Assembly: GCA_037179385.1 (NCBI GenBank)
Contig: CM074179.1
Location: 74,637,719-74,701,718, forward strand
DNA from: Holothuria scabra
Lineage: Eukaryota > Echinodermata > Holothuroidea > Aspidochirotida > Holothuriidae
Length of the DNA stretch: 64,000 nt
Direction of reading: 5' to 3'
Positions 42,701 to 52,892 of this stretch are shown here, piece after piece. The notes beneath the pieces were generated by a model, which saw nothing but the letters and a program-made list of their open reading frames with translations, made no database searches and was not told the origin of the DNA. Numbering within the stretch: the first letter of the stretch is position 1; each line of letters begins with the position of its first letter. The position numbers and the translations under genes were made by a program.

Positions 42701-43137
42701 ATGGCCGCCCTAGGTAGCCTGAAAGGAGGGGGACAACTGCCAACTGCCAACCTCCCCCTCAGACTTGCAAACCGTACGTACACCACATGCTAAATGATGG
42801 TGGAGCTCTACATAAGCAGCGTGTGAACCCCCTCCCCCGAGTTTTTGCCCAGGATGAAGCCGGCCTTGATAACCCCTACCTCCTTGTTGATGGCTGATGC
42901 TCCTATGTTTTCCACCTTTCTGAGTACAGTAAGTTTTCACCTCTCATATTGTTGGATTTGTTCCCGAAATGGCAAGAAAAACCTCTTGTGTATGCAATGT
43001 TGCAATACACTAGGCTCTAAAATCATCCTCCTACATCGAAATAATTCATTGCTTTCAAAGAGAGACCCTTAAACCATTTCAGCCTAGTGTAACCAGAGTG
43101 TGAGAAGAGGCATCTACTGGAGGAAACCTCCAACACT

Positions 43138-43294
43138 CATAGGCGCACAGGCTGGGGTGCAGCGGGCACTCTCCCTCCCTATTCAGGCAAAAGCAGTTGG
43201 TCTATCTGGGCAAAACATGATTAACGGTGACATTATTCACGCAAAAAATGCTCTTGCCCCCTCAAAGAAAATTTCCCCCGTACGGCGCCTATAC
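43138..43294. mobile_element. Possible short MITE with ATAGGCGC ends
   Basis: ATAGGCGC at the left and GCGCCTAT at the right are exact 8-bp inverted repeats around a GC-rich 157-bp stretch. Inner homology is weak and there is no clear target duplication, so this is tentative. Confidence 0.35.
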
Positions 43295-43770
43295 CCACAC
43301 TCTTTAGGTTAACCGAGAACTGCCATTTTGCACTAAAAGTAAAAATTAAAAGATACATTTAAGCCCATAATGTAAACTTTTGAGCTGGCTGTTTACTCTT
43401 TCTTTTGTTTTGGATTGATTTGAAAAGCTCTCCTTGCAATTAAAACAATGATTTATTGGTTACAGTTATGATGTCATCACTATAAAACAAAAATAATTTT
43501 ACCATAAGGCATACCCAGGGAGGGGGTGTGGTATGCTACATTTTACTTCCATAGTTGGAGTGTTATGTCACAGAGATAGAGAGTGCAAGTTTTTACCGCA
43601 CACTGATCGTTACAGAATATTTTCGTTAAAGAATATTTGTGGATTACTGGAAAACATTATAAGAAAATCATTACGGTAGTTGTGAGATAAAAACTGTTAC
43701 AGGACTCCCCAAATTATGGAACGCGAAATCTGCAAGTATCATGTGACTACATCGGAGGGGAAGGTAATAA

Positions 43771-43990
43771 CATGATGCGACTTCGTAAAAACATGGTGTG
43801 ACTACATGAACACAGGATGTGACTTCGTATACACATGGTGTGATAATGTAAAAACATGGTGTGACTACATAAAAGCATGGTGTGACTACATAGCATTGTG
43901 TGACTACATTGCATGGTGAGACCACACAGCATGGTGGGACTACGTAGCGTGATGTGATCACATTGCATGGTGTGACTACATAAAACACGG
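43771..43990 (+). repeat. Left-arm minisatellite, ~11 units
   Basis: Units begin at 43771, 43792, 43813, 43834 and 43855 (21-bp spacing), then 43876, 43894, 43912, 43930, 43948 and 43966 (18-bp spacing). The consensus is CATGGTGTGACTACATA plus 1-4 bases. Unit length therefore changes once, from outer to inner. Confidence 0.92.
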
Positions 43991-44815
43991 TGCGACCATT
44001 TGAAATTGCATTGTGAGGCAGGCGATGTCAACTGTACGTAGACTGTGGGTGTGATGAGAAATCTGTACGTGACTGTATAAAATGATGGTGTGATGAGGAG
44101 TCGGCCAGTGACTGCCTAAGGTGAGGGTATGATGATCTGATATAGTGCATTGAACTTTTCCTGGTGTACTCAAATGTGAAATAAACTAGAAGTAACGGCC
44201 CGGTTTAAATTGAAAATGCAATAAAGACTTCCAAAATATTATATGAAGCATACTTTGAAGAGAAATAAAATGGAAAATTGTAAGATTTAGCAGTTACCTC
44301 AAAATAGGTTTTGGATGACTGCTCTTGACCTTTAAATAGGGCTAGCCTAGTTTGGATAAGGTTTACATGTGCTTCGAAGCCGGGCTGTGGAAGGGGCATG
44401 GCTACATTCATCCCAATAATTTGCAGTTTGAGCTTTTCGTGTTTTTCTTCAAATAGTATAATTTACTATATGCTTGAGAACGGTCAAAAATACCTTTAAG
44501 AATGCAACTTGAAAAAAAAGCCTGTATCCGAGACTTGGAGAACAGGGTCGGGGTTGGGGGCCAATTAGCAGGTAGACTGACCAGGTATGGTATTGCATAT
44601 GGACCTAGCAACACCTTCAGAACAGGGGTACCAAGCCAAGGAGGAGGGGCCTAACCCCTTATGCCACCGCCAACGTTCCTTACGAGGTCGCGTGCCCCGG
44701 ACCTCTGTTTACACTGTATCTGCTTTTATCCTCAGTGAATGGTGCCACTTATTAATTGAGGAAAACATAATGGAAATTTAGTCTAATTACCTTGCAAAGT
44801 AATTTTTTTCTTTTG

Positions 44816-45097
44816 TTAATCTAGTAGGCTAAGAAGTTTTACTTGAGTACGTCCGGGCCAGTTTCTAAACGTCTTTGTCCGAAGTGGTCGATCAACAACT
44901 ATTTCTCTGTGGGGAACGAAGAATGGGGAGGCTAAGCTGCCATATATCGATCGCGCGTAGCCCCAGAGGAGTTTGTGGGCAGGTGATCCGGCTTGCAGCA
45001 GGGAGTTCAGGAGTGCGATTCCTGGCCAAGTCATGAAGACTTTAAAATGAAACCTACTGCCATTGTGATTGATGTTCAGCATAAGCAGGGAAAACAA
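44816..45097 (-). CDS. Unrecognised open frame in the Foldback-like loop
   Basis: A 93-codon frame on the minus strand. Its second half reads SPAHKLLWGYARSIYGSLA, PHREIVVDRPLRTKTFRNWP and GRTQVKLLSLLD before the stop. The composition looks more protein-like than its neighbours, but I recognise no family, zinc finger or DDE motif. It could be a remnant of the element's own gene, a captured exon or chance. Confidence 0.25.
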   Translation of the reverse strand: MFSLLMLNINHNGSRFHFKVFMTWPGIALLNSLLQAGSPAHKLLWGYARSIYGSLASPFFVPHREIVVDRPLRTKTFRNWPGRTQVKLLSLLD

Positions 45098-45103
45098 GTA
45101 GTG

Positions 45104-45424
45104 GCGGCGCTACCACTACCTTCCCCCAAGTTTATCCTTGCTCCCATATGTCCCCCTGTTAGGTCAGTCAGGTGTTGAGTTAACCGAAAAACTAAAAAGT
45201 ATACCCTTCCAGATACTTAATTTTCCATCCAGAGATATGCTAAAACCTCAGACCTTTTGGGGCTTAGCGATCTGTACGCCATCCTGAAGGAACAAGGGTG
45301 CTTTTGGCTCGGTGTCGCGCTGCGCCCGAAAACTCCCCCCCCCCCCAACATTATCCTTTGCCCATAGTTCCCCCCCCCCTCCCCACACACACACACATAC
45401 TTTTGATATTCTGTATCCGCCACT
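45104..45424. mobile_element. Possible nested MITE with AGTGGCGG ends inside the loop
   Basis: AGTGGCGGCGCTACC at the left and GTATCCGCCACTG at the right are imperfect inverted repeats, similar to the pair at 29355-29595. It contains C runs and (CA)n. No exact target duplication. Confidence 0.4.
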
Positions 45425-45922
45425 GGAAAAAAAGCCGGTGGACGACAACTGGAGAAATGGCGTGGCCGGCCAGATTTAAGCCAATTGGTTAGAAAATGAG
45501 CCTTAACGTTCCACCAAACTAGTTTACCCAGAGGTGTGTGGGAGCTAGTTCTACCCCTCGTCCTGGCGGGTTTTTTTAAATAAAATTACATGGCACAAAC
45601 AGCGCGCCAAAACCTAGCAAGGGCACAATCGCTCTAGTGATACTCCCTCGGTTGTTATTCAGTAAAAATTCTTCCAACATTTCTTCCAATTCAGCATTGC
45701 GGTGCACGTGTTATTAATAATTATGTTGAGTAGACTAGCTACACGAGGAAAAGTTCAATGCCCTGTATCAGATCATCACACCCTCACTTTAGGCAGTCAC
45801 TGGCCAACTTCTCCTCACAGAGCCATTTTATACAGTCACGTACAGATTTCTCATCACAACCACAGTCATTACATGCACAGTTGACATCACCAGTATTGCC
45901 ACTCACAATACAATTTTAAGTG

Positions 45923-46270
45923 GTCACACCGTGTTTTATGTTGTCACACCATGCTATGTAGTCACGCCATGCTTTTATGTAGTCACACCATGCTAGGTAG
46001 TCGCACCATGTTATGTAGCCACACCATGCTATGAAGTCACACTATGCTATGTAGTCACACCATGCTATGCAGTCACACCATGCTATGAAGTATGAAGTCA
46101 CACCATGCTATGTAGTCACACCATGCTATGAAGTCACACCATGCTATATGCAGCCACACCATGTTTTAATGTAGTCACACCATGTTTTTACATTATCACA
46201 CCATGTGTTTACGTAGTCACACCATGTGTTCATGTAGTAACACCATGTTTTACATAGTCATATCATGTTA
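45923..46270 (-). repeat. Right-arm minisatellite, ~18 units
   Basis: These are inverted units of the left-arm array, read here as GTCACACCATGCTATGTA. Spacing is mostly 18 bp from 45942 to 46133 and 21 bp from 46153 to 46257, so the long units are again on the outside. The extra copies relative to the left arm are in the inner, 18-bp part. Confidence 0.92.
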
Positions 46271-46339
46271 TTACCTTCCCCTACGACGTAGTCACACATG
46301 GTCACATGATGCTTGCAGATTTCGCGTTCCATACCAAAT

Positions 46340-47333
46340 GGCCAAAGTGTATTCACAAAGTGATAAATTAATAACAACGACAAAGTATAAGACCAGATGA
46401 ATTTAGAGAGTCTAGACTTTCCATAAGAAAGAATGCTAGTATGCAACTTTAAGAAAAAGAAAAAAAAAAACAGGTCTGGTTCACCTGTCTGTTGGCTATG
46501 ATGATGTTAGTAAGTTGAGTTAAATAATTAGAAGGAGTTTTAATGCCCGGCTTCCAATTAATTGGTTGAGTCGAGCATCCCACGGCCTTTGATGATGTCT
46601 ATGATGATGGTACTAATTCACTATAGTCGTGTGGAGAGATGTGATCCAAGAAGATAATTGAACTGAAACTACTGACACTAACTAGACGTTTTGTACTTGC
46701 AGGCAAGGACTGATCGAAGACACTTGTCACTGAAAATGGTATGAAACGAAACGAAAAAGCCCAACACCCCCCTCCCCACCGCCACCCCCACCCCACTGCG
46801 TTCCAAGCCTCCATCGAATAAATACTATATAAGTGCTCTACAAAAATGAGCAAACGGCCTACCATGCTCACCATCTCAGAGAAAAATGTTCTGCCGCAAA
46901 CACAACAAGTTAATCGCTGTGTCAAGAACGTACCTTTCACGCAGGCAACAGGTGGCTGTAAAATGTTTATACCTCAGATTCGGGCATCTGCACATGAGCA
47001 GATTGAGCTGAGCCGTGCCAACGGGCTTGTAGCGACTGACGAGCGTGTTAAACAAGCAAAGTAGCTTCAGTCTTCGTAGCGACGTTTAAGTCTGGGACTA
47101 TTTTATGAGTAATCAAATCAAGTATTTAGAGAAAGTCAATAGAACTGCGGAACGACTTATCGTCCTTCGAAAAGAAGACTTCCCACTTGCTTCAAATAGG
47201 CTGATTATTCTATTGGAACACCGTACGTCAAGTCGGTGAAATCGGGGAAGAAGTGGAAATTTCCACTTCAGGAAAAAGTCAAAATAACTGCGTGGCAGAT
47301 GAAGTGCTGTATAACGTTAGTATCGTTGGTGTG
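46340..47333. other. Non-coding stretch, nothing recognised
   Basis: There is an A run near 46450 and a C-rich stretch at 46765-46795. Short frames carry no motif. Confidence 0.5.
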
Positions 47334-47445
47334 TACACTGTAAAAAAATAGGAAACCTTTCACCCGTTCGGTGAGGAATCCATGTTTCCCAGTGTGGGTT
47401 ATCCCAATGTTTCTCAAGGAAACGGAATAAAGTCTGCTCCTGATA
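47334..47445 (+). mobile_element. Left terminus of a word-array element (GGTTTCC type)
   Basis: It starts TACACTGTAAAAAAATAGG and continues with GGAAACC, TGTTTCCCAGTG, GGTT(A)TCCC and AAGGAAACGG words. The matching opposite terminus is at 52892. It may be a solo fragment or the left end of a 5.56-kb element. Confidence 0.55.
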
Positions 47446-48794
47446 ACTACCCACAAAAGAGGGAGACCATATCATCCAATGACGTGTTCGAGATACGTTG
47501 CGTCACCAAAACAACGTCTTATTAACCAATTAAACCACGCACAGTCGACACAGGGCCGGCCCACCTGCAGAATCATAACAAGGGTTTGTTGTGCGCACGT
47601 TCCTGTATACTTTGTGTCTAAATTAGTGCTGGTGATGCGCGAGTCCTGTGTACTGTGTTGTAATAGTGTAATACTCCGTGTATACAAATTGCCGCCATTC
47701 CTGTACGGTGACAGCAAGTTCTTAATACAGGTAAAACGTTTGTTTCGAAATCCTCCCTAGTTGATTTGCGAAGCAAATAATAGTATAGTATGGTGGTGAA
47801 TGATGTGAATGTTTGAACTTTTAGAGAAAAATGTGTTTTACAGAATCGAACTTTTAATCCAATTAGATAATAAGCCTGGAGCTTGTCGGTTGTTTGCCGC
47901 CGACACAGTATAAAAGTGTTAACGTTAGGCTTATATAACCTTACGTAGTGACAATGACCGAAAGATTCTAAACAAAAGTGAAGCTGTTTAGGAGTTAGAT
48001 ATTTGTAACTTGAAGGGTGAATGACTAGAGGAATTTGTTTTCAATAGCCTTAACTTGGTTTACAATTACTGTGTCCTAAACCCAGCAGTAGGCTAGGACA
48101 ATATTAAAGGGAAAATGCTTCACCCCAATTTTGATTAGTGCGGTAGGCCTAGTCACTGAACGTGACCGTATAATCCGCTCCTTGTAGTCACTCCTTACTA
48201 CGGTCACTGGCCTACATGTACAAAGGTAACAACGTTTTAAGCCAAAACAACAAACCGAGCTCTAATTACGATGATATGGTTCATAGAACAGATTTGAGTT
48301 AATATAATGATTTTGAGCCTTCTTAAATACCACTTATACCTTCTGGAATGTTTAATACCAGTAAATTCATAGCAAAAGGCAGGAAAAATGTGGTGCCATC
48401 CTTCGCAGTAACATCGACATCTTGATCGTCTGCTACAGTGCTACTATGTAGCATGATGGGAAGGACTTCCGCTAGACAAGCAGTCGAAGACCAATTAGTA
48501 AGCGCGGCTAGTCAATACTTGTACTTCATATAGTAAGCTCTCTGTACATTACGAAATTGTACAGTCACTGCGTAGGTTTCACCGTTTTATATGAGATCAC
48601 ATGACAAACAATGACTTCTTCGACTGAAAAATTAATCTGCACATGCTTAACGTTACTCGCAGAATTTTCCAGCCAAAATTTCCCTCTCAAAGGTCTTTTT
48701 TCGTTAACAGACTTGTGTGGAAGGTGAATGTGATGACAAAGATCATCTGTGGAAAGTTTGATGAGAAAAGGTATCTTTTTGGGGACGTGAGGGA

Positions 48795-48818
48795 TGCCTA
48801 CTCACGCGTGAGTAGGCA
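48795..48818. other. Perfect 24-bp palindrome
   Basis: TGCCTACTCACG is immediately followed by its exact complement with no spacer, centred on ACGCGT. It is isolated and not part of a larger inverted repeat that I can see. Confidence 0.95.
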
Positions 48819-50577
48819 AGTGAGCTGTGTTTTTGTGTATACCGGGCAAGGGCCCAGAAACGAAGTGTATAGCATAGGAACGTAATGCTGGGTCCTGTTC
48901 AAGGGCTAGGTAGGCCCTAGCTGTGTATCATGAATGGCTCTTGTGGCATGTGGCAATATTTTCTAACGTAATTGTCAATTTTAGGAGTCTTTCTTATCTG
49001 AACATGCAGCAGGTACACATACATATAACACTGACCTATAGGCCACACCGCTGCTGTGTATACCTGTTGATGAGGCAAGGATATTATAATGTAGGCTAGG
49101 GAGGTAACATTCCCACAAACTAACCAATAACCTAGAAAAATATTGTAACTCTATTAGCCAGGAGTCTAAACTGTAATAGGTCCATGTTTTGAAGTTTTCA
49201 TATGAGAAAGAAAAAAGTCCTGCCCTTGGAATTTGTAGCTGCACCATTTTGTGAATCTGTGTCCCATCACTTCATGTCCATATTTACCAACAAGTGCTTT
49301 CTTTTTAAATGGTGTAATCGAAATATTCAGAGGAGGGCTTTAACTTAAGAAAGTAAAATGCAGTGAGAGTAGACATAGAAAATGAAAATTAAATTTAAGC
49401 TTTGAGGCCTGTGTTAAATTGTCAGCCAGAAGTTTTGTCAGGAATTTTGCTATTAAATATTATTTAATGCAATAGTAACCTTATTTTCTTCTATGTTATC
49501 ATCCTTTCAGACTTTTGGAGTGGACTGGTTTCCTGTCATTCCAGATTGACCTTGTGTAATATGGGAGAAGGCTACCCCAGCGTGTAAATAGGAGTAACAT
49601 ATGGCAGTATCAACATATGTGCAGAGAAGACAATTCTTAGCCAATTTTTTTACCTCAAAGAAAAATAGAGAAAGCTTTGTTCTCAGTTTCTGATATAGTT
49701 GAAATGAACTGCACCGCCTAGCAGGAACACATTACAAGTAACTTTTCAAATATTTGAACAATTTTGCTTTTTAAGTTGTACCTCAGGCCAACAACAAATC
49801 CAGAATCCAGCCTTCAACACTGAACACCTTCTTAGTGCAGAACTGTTGCTTCCCTGCTGGGAGCTTCCATCACTTTTAAACAACAAAACAACAAGACTCT
49901 TTTCCCATGTTTAAGGTGAGCTGTTTGATCATGCGTACCACATTTTATATAAAAAGACATGAGATAAAAATTCTTGTGTTAATTGAGATTCAGCGGAAGT
50001 TATGTAAATAAGTTGGCACATGCATCAGTATATTATTTAGGTATGTAGATTTCATGAAGTAGAACCAGCTATGATAAACCTGTTCCTTTGTGTATGCTGT
50101 TAATAATAATTTATCAGACAGGTAACAAAAGCCTATTGCCTTGTCCCAAGCACAGCCCCTCCTGCAGTGGAAGAAAATAAGAGAAGCATTAGTTTTTCAC
50201 GAATTCAAATCTTTATTACTGGTTTAGGAAATAAAATGAGAAAAGTAAAAGACCTGTGCACCTGTACCTTAACCGCAAGAGTAGGTGAGGCCTTTTGAAG
50301 ACATTAATTGTGTTTTGCTTAGAAGAATGGACTTTACTGAACTGAACTTTCATTGTGTAGTTTTAATCTGTTATTCAAAATGGTAGTGCCTATTTGAACA
50401 AATAAAACTGATTTGTTTTAATTAACAGTATGAAAATAAAACAACTTGTAATAACGGCAAAATAGAGGGAATACACTGAAAAGGGAAGTGAATGTAGTGT
50501 AAGGATTTTGAACTGTAAAATAATGGAGTAATGTTTACTACTGGTCAACAACCTGTCTACTTATTCATATTTTGCAG

Positions 50578-50669
50578 GGAGAAACACAAAGAACTTCATT
50601 GAGGAAGCCTCTGCTGCTAATCCAATTGTTGATGATATTGGAGACTCAGCGTTAAAATTGTTGCTCTAA
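50578..50669 (+). CDS. Possible terminal exon fragment, unidentified
   Basis: The acceptor is attttgcag|GG at 50577/50578. The open frame reads RNTKNFIEEASAANPIVDDI and ends DSALKLLL then TAA. The composition looks protein-like, but it has only 29 codons and no partner exon or family was identified. Confidence 0.25.
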
Positions 50670-51559
50670 TATTCTTACAGAAAACATGACCAGGTGGAAT
50701 CTTCATGTGCCACTATTACCATGACTTCCTTATTTTGAGTGATGTAAGTCTGCAATGTGGAATTTCCCAAGGAAATATCAGAAACTTCTTCAAGATATAG
50801 TGAGAAGTTAAAACTGAAAACCAAAAAGGTAGATAAAAAAGATAAGGCTTCCTCAGCAGTGAGCAGGTGTAGTAGTCTCGGGTTGATAAAACCTGGGGGT
50901 ACTGGTTGCTTTAAAAGTATCAGGTTGACCGGATTAAAATGAGGCTGTAAAGAAGCAGTAACATATTTACATAACTTACATAATTTTTTGGCAAGAAAGT
51001 ACTCTTGTGCTAATCAAGTGGGCTTTGCTCAATAATAAAAAATAATATTTGCAAAATGTGTACGCGGTGTTTCAAGGGGAGGGGGGGGTTACAATTATAA
51101 CGGTTTGGTCTTTTGTATTTGTCTGGTGCATAATGGAAAATGAAAGGTGTTTAGTACTGGGATTAAAGGCTTAAGGTGTAACTTGCACGAAGGCTGCTTC
51201 CTAAAATTCTTTCTTTATTTCAGTTTTTTTTAATGGAGAGTACCGTATATTTTGTGCTCATTGACTGGAATTACCCACTCAGTTAACTTATGTGCCTTTC
51301 AGATATTTTTTGTTATTTTTCTGTGTTTTGTTTTAAATTATTTTTCACATAGTTTTGTAATCCTTATAAAAATCAGTTTTTTACTATTTTGCTAAAAATG
51401 GACTGTTCAAAATATTTAGCTTCCAAGTCTTTCAGTTGATTAGTGGAATTAACCATATATTTACAGCTTCTCAAGAGTCCTTTAAGTTTTATATCCTCGT
51501 ATATTTTCATTAACAGGAAAAGTACAAAAGATTTTACCTTCTGTGTCTGAAACTTTCAG

Positions 51560-51775
51560 CTGATTAAGCAAAATGTAAATACTGATTATGCTGATTTGGA
51601 TAATTTTGTAGAAATCATGTTGTGGCGAGTTTGCCTAGAGAATATTATTCATGACTTTTGGCTACAGACCGAGAGGGCTAAGCTTTTCCATCTTTATAGA
51701 AACGTCATTCTTACAGAAGGACATAAGAAATTTTTGCAGTTTAATGCTAGGAACAGGTGGTCATGTTGTTACTAA
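51560..51775 (+). CDS. Possible exon, 71 codons, unidentified
   Basis: The acceptor is aactttcag|CTG. The frame stays open for 71 codons to TAA at 51773 and includes DYADLDNFVEIMLWRVCLEN and HDFWLQTERAKLFHLYRNV. An in-frame TGA lies just before the acceptor. No family is recognised, and a frame of this length can arise by chance in 64 kb. Confidence 0.25.
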   Translation: MIKQNVNTDYADLDNFVEIMLWRVCLENIIHDFWLQTERAKLFHLYRNVILTEGHKKFLQFNARNRWSCCY

Positions 51776-51798
51776 GAAGTACAAAGATGACACCATTT

Positions 51799-51935
51799 GA
51801 AAGAATAGTGCAGACCTAAATTTATTTTTGATGTATTTAAAGAGGAATAGCTTGCAAGCATTCTATGGAAATGTTTAATATTCATTTCCCTAATTTGGTT
51901 CTCGATATTATGGCAATTGAAGTTTACACACTCTC
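51799..51935 (+). repeat. Dispersed repeat family D, copy 2
   Basis: It matches 18988-19130 in order: AGAATAGT, AAATTTATTTTTGAT, TTCATTTCCC and GTTCTCGA blocks. Confidence 0.6.
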
Positions 51936-52492
51936 CACAAAATTGAACTTGAAGCAAGCAGGCGTTTTGTTTTTCTTTATAATTTACCACCAGTTTTTAC
52001 AACGTAACTCAGCTATATTGATGATATCAGTGCATCCTGAGTCGTGGACTTTTGAAAATTGTACATGATTTCAGGGCAAGAGAGCACCCCTTATGAATCC
52101 AAGGTCAAATAGTAGGATGAAAAAACAAAATATTGACCAACAATATGAATCCATCACATCTCTTCTGTGCACATTTCTGCATACCATGAAATAAAATGTC
52201 ACATTATGTATTCTGTTCCAGAGAGAGATTTTCGTGACAAAAATGAGGCCTGCTTCATTTTTCTAGCAGTTCACTAGTGGTGATACCATGTTTGTGGTTA
52301 CTTTCAAAGTAGAAATATACCGTTTTGAAAGATTGCACGGTTGTCAGAAACACACTTGTAATGATTAAAAGTAAAAGTTTAAGTCTACTGAACAACATCA
52401 TGCATATTCGTATTACTAACAACTCAAATAGTAAATCGCATGTTACTGAAAGTGAATCAATAAAACTTTTGCCAATTAAATGGAACATTTAA

Positions 52493-52892
52493 TTTTACAG
52501 GACTTTTTTTGTTACCAAGTGTGGGTTTTCTTTACCATGTGGTCGGGTTTTCCTACCCGTTAATTTGGGTTTCTTAACAGGTTTCCCCACTTCATGAGTT
52601 GCAACTTCAGCTACCACCAAAAGTTGAGGAAAACAGACCTTTCCCCGGGAATGGGTGCATAGTTTCCCACGGTTTAGAGGAAAGTAGGTTACCCTTCCAA
52701 AGAGGAAACCTCTTATTTTCCCACATCAACAGGAAATTTTTCCCTGGATCTGGAGGAATTTTGTCACCCCAACTTTTGGGGAAAGCATAACATTCCCCAC
52801 AAGGGGAAACATCAAGGTTACACCATGTTTTGGTGGTAGCCTGGTTGCACCCATTTTTTGGTGTAACGTCACCCCATATTTTTTACAGTGTA
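52493..52892. mobile_element. Word-array element or right end, GGTTTCC/GGAAACC family
   Basis: The body is built of GGGTTTTC, GGTTTCC, GGAAACC, GGTTACC and GGTGTAAC words in both orientations. The right end is ATATTTTTTACAGTGTA, the complement of the TACACTGTAAAAAA end at 47334. The left limit of this block is uncertain. Confidence 0.6.

Larger units (their letters stand above)
43715..46333. mobile_element. Foldback-like transposon with minisatellite inverted arms
   Basis: The ends TATGGAACGCGAAATCTGCA and its exact complement are flanked by the direct repeat CCAAAT at 43709-43714 and 46334-46339. The left arm is about 43715-44171, the right arm about 45736-46333, and the loop ~1.56 kb. Each arm holds, from outside in, a unique end, an array of ~21-bp then 18-bp units of CATGGTGTGACTACATA, and a unique inner block (GATCTGATA..CATTGAACTTTTCCT). 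This resembles Drosophila Foldback elements in design; homology is not claimed. The loop carries a minus-strand frame (44816-45097) of unknown identity and no transposase I recognise. Confidence 0.85.
47446..52490. other. Stretch with a few exon-like segments, no identified gene
   Basis: Several segments sit between plausible splice sites: 48711-48771 (acceptor gttaacag, donor gtatct), 49789-49917 (acceptor cctcag, donor gtgagc), 50578-50669 and 51560-51775. They do not join into one frame that I can defend. This could be a non-coding transcript, a decayed gene or coincidence. Confidence 0.3.

Noticed and set aside
43671..44031. Open frames with repeated SHTM/VVTPC peptides, at first like a repeat protein
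   Set aside because: They are translations of the 18/21-bp minisatellite in the Foldback-like arm, and overlapping frames repeat equally well.
45923..46270. CRISPR-like regular short repeats
   Set aside because: Units are contiguous with no unique spacers, the genome is eukaryotic, and an inverted matching array exists at 43771-43990.
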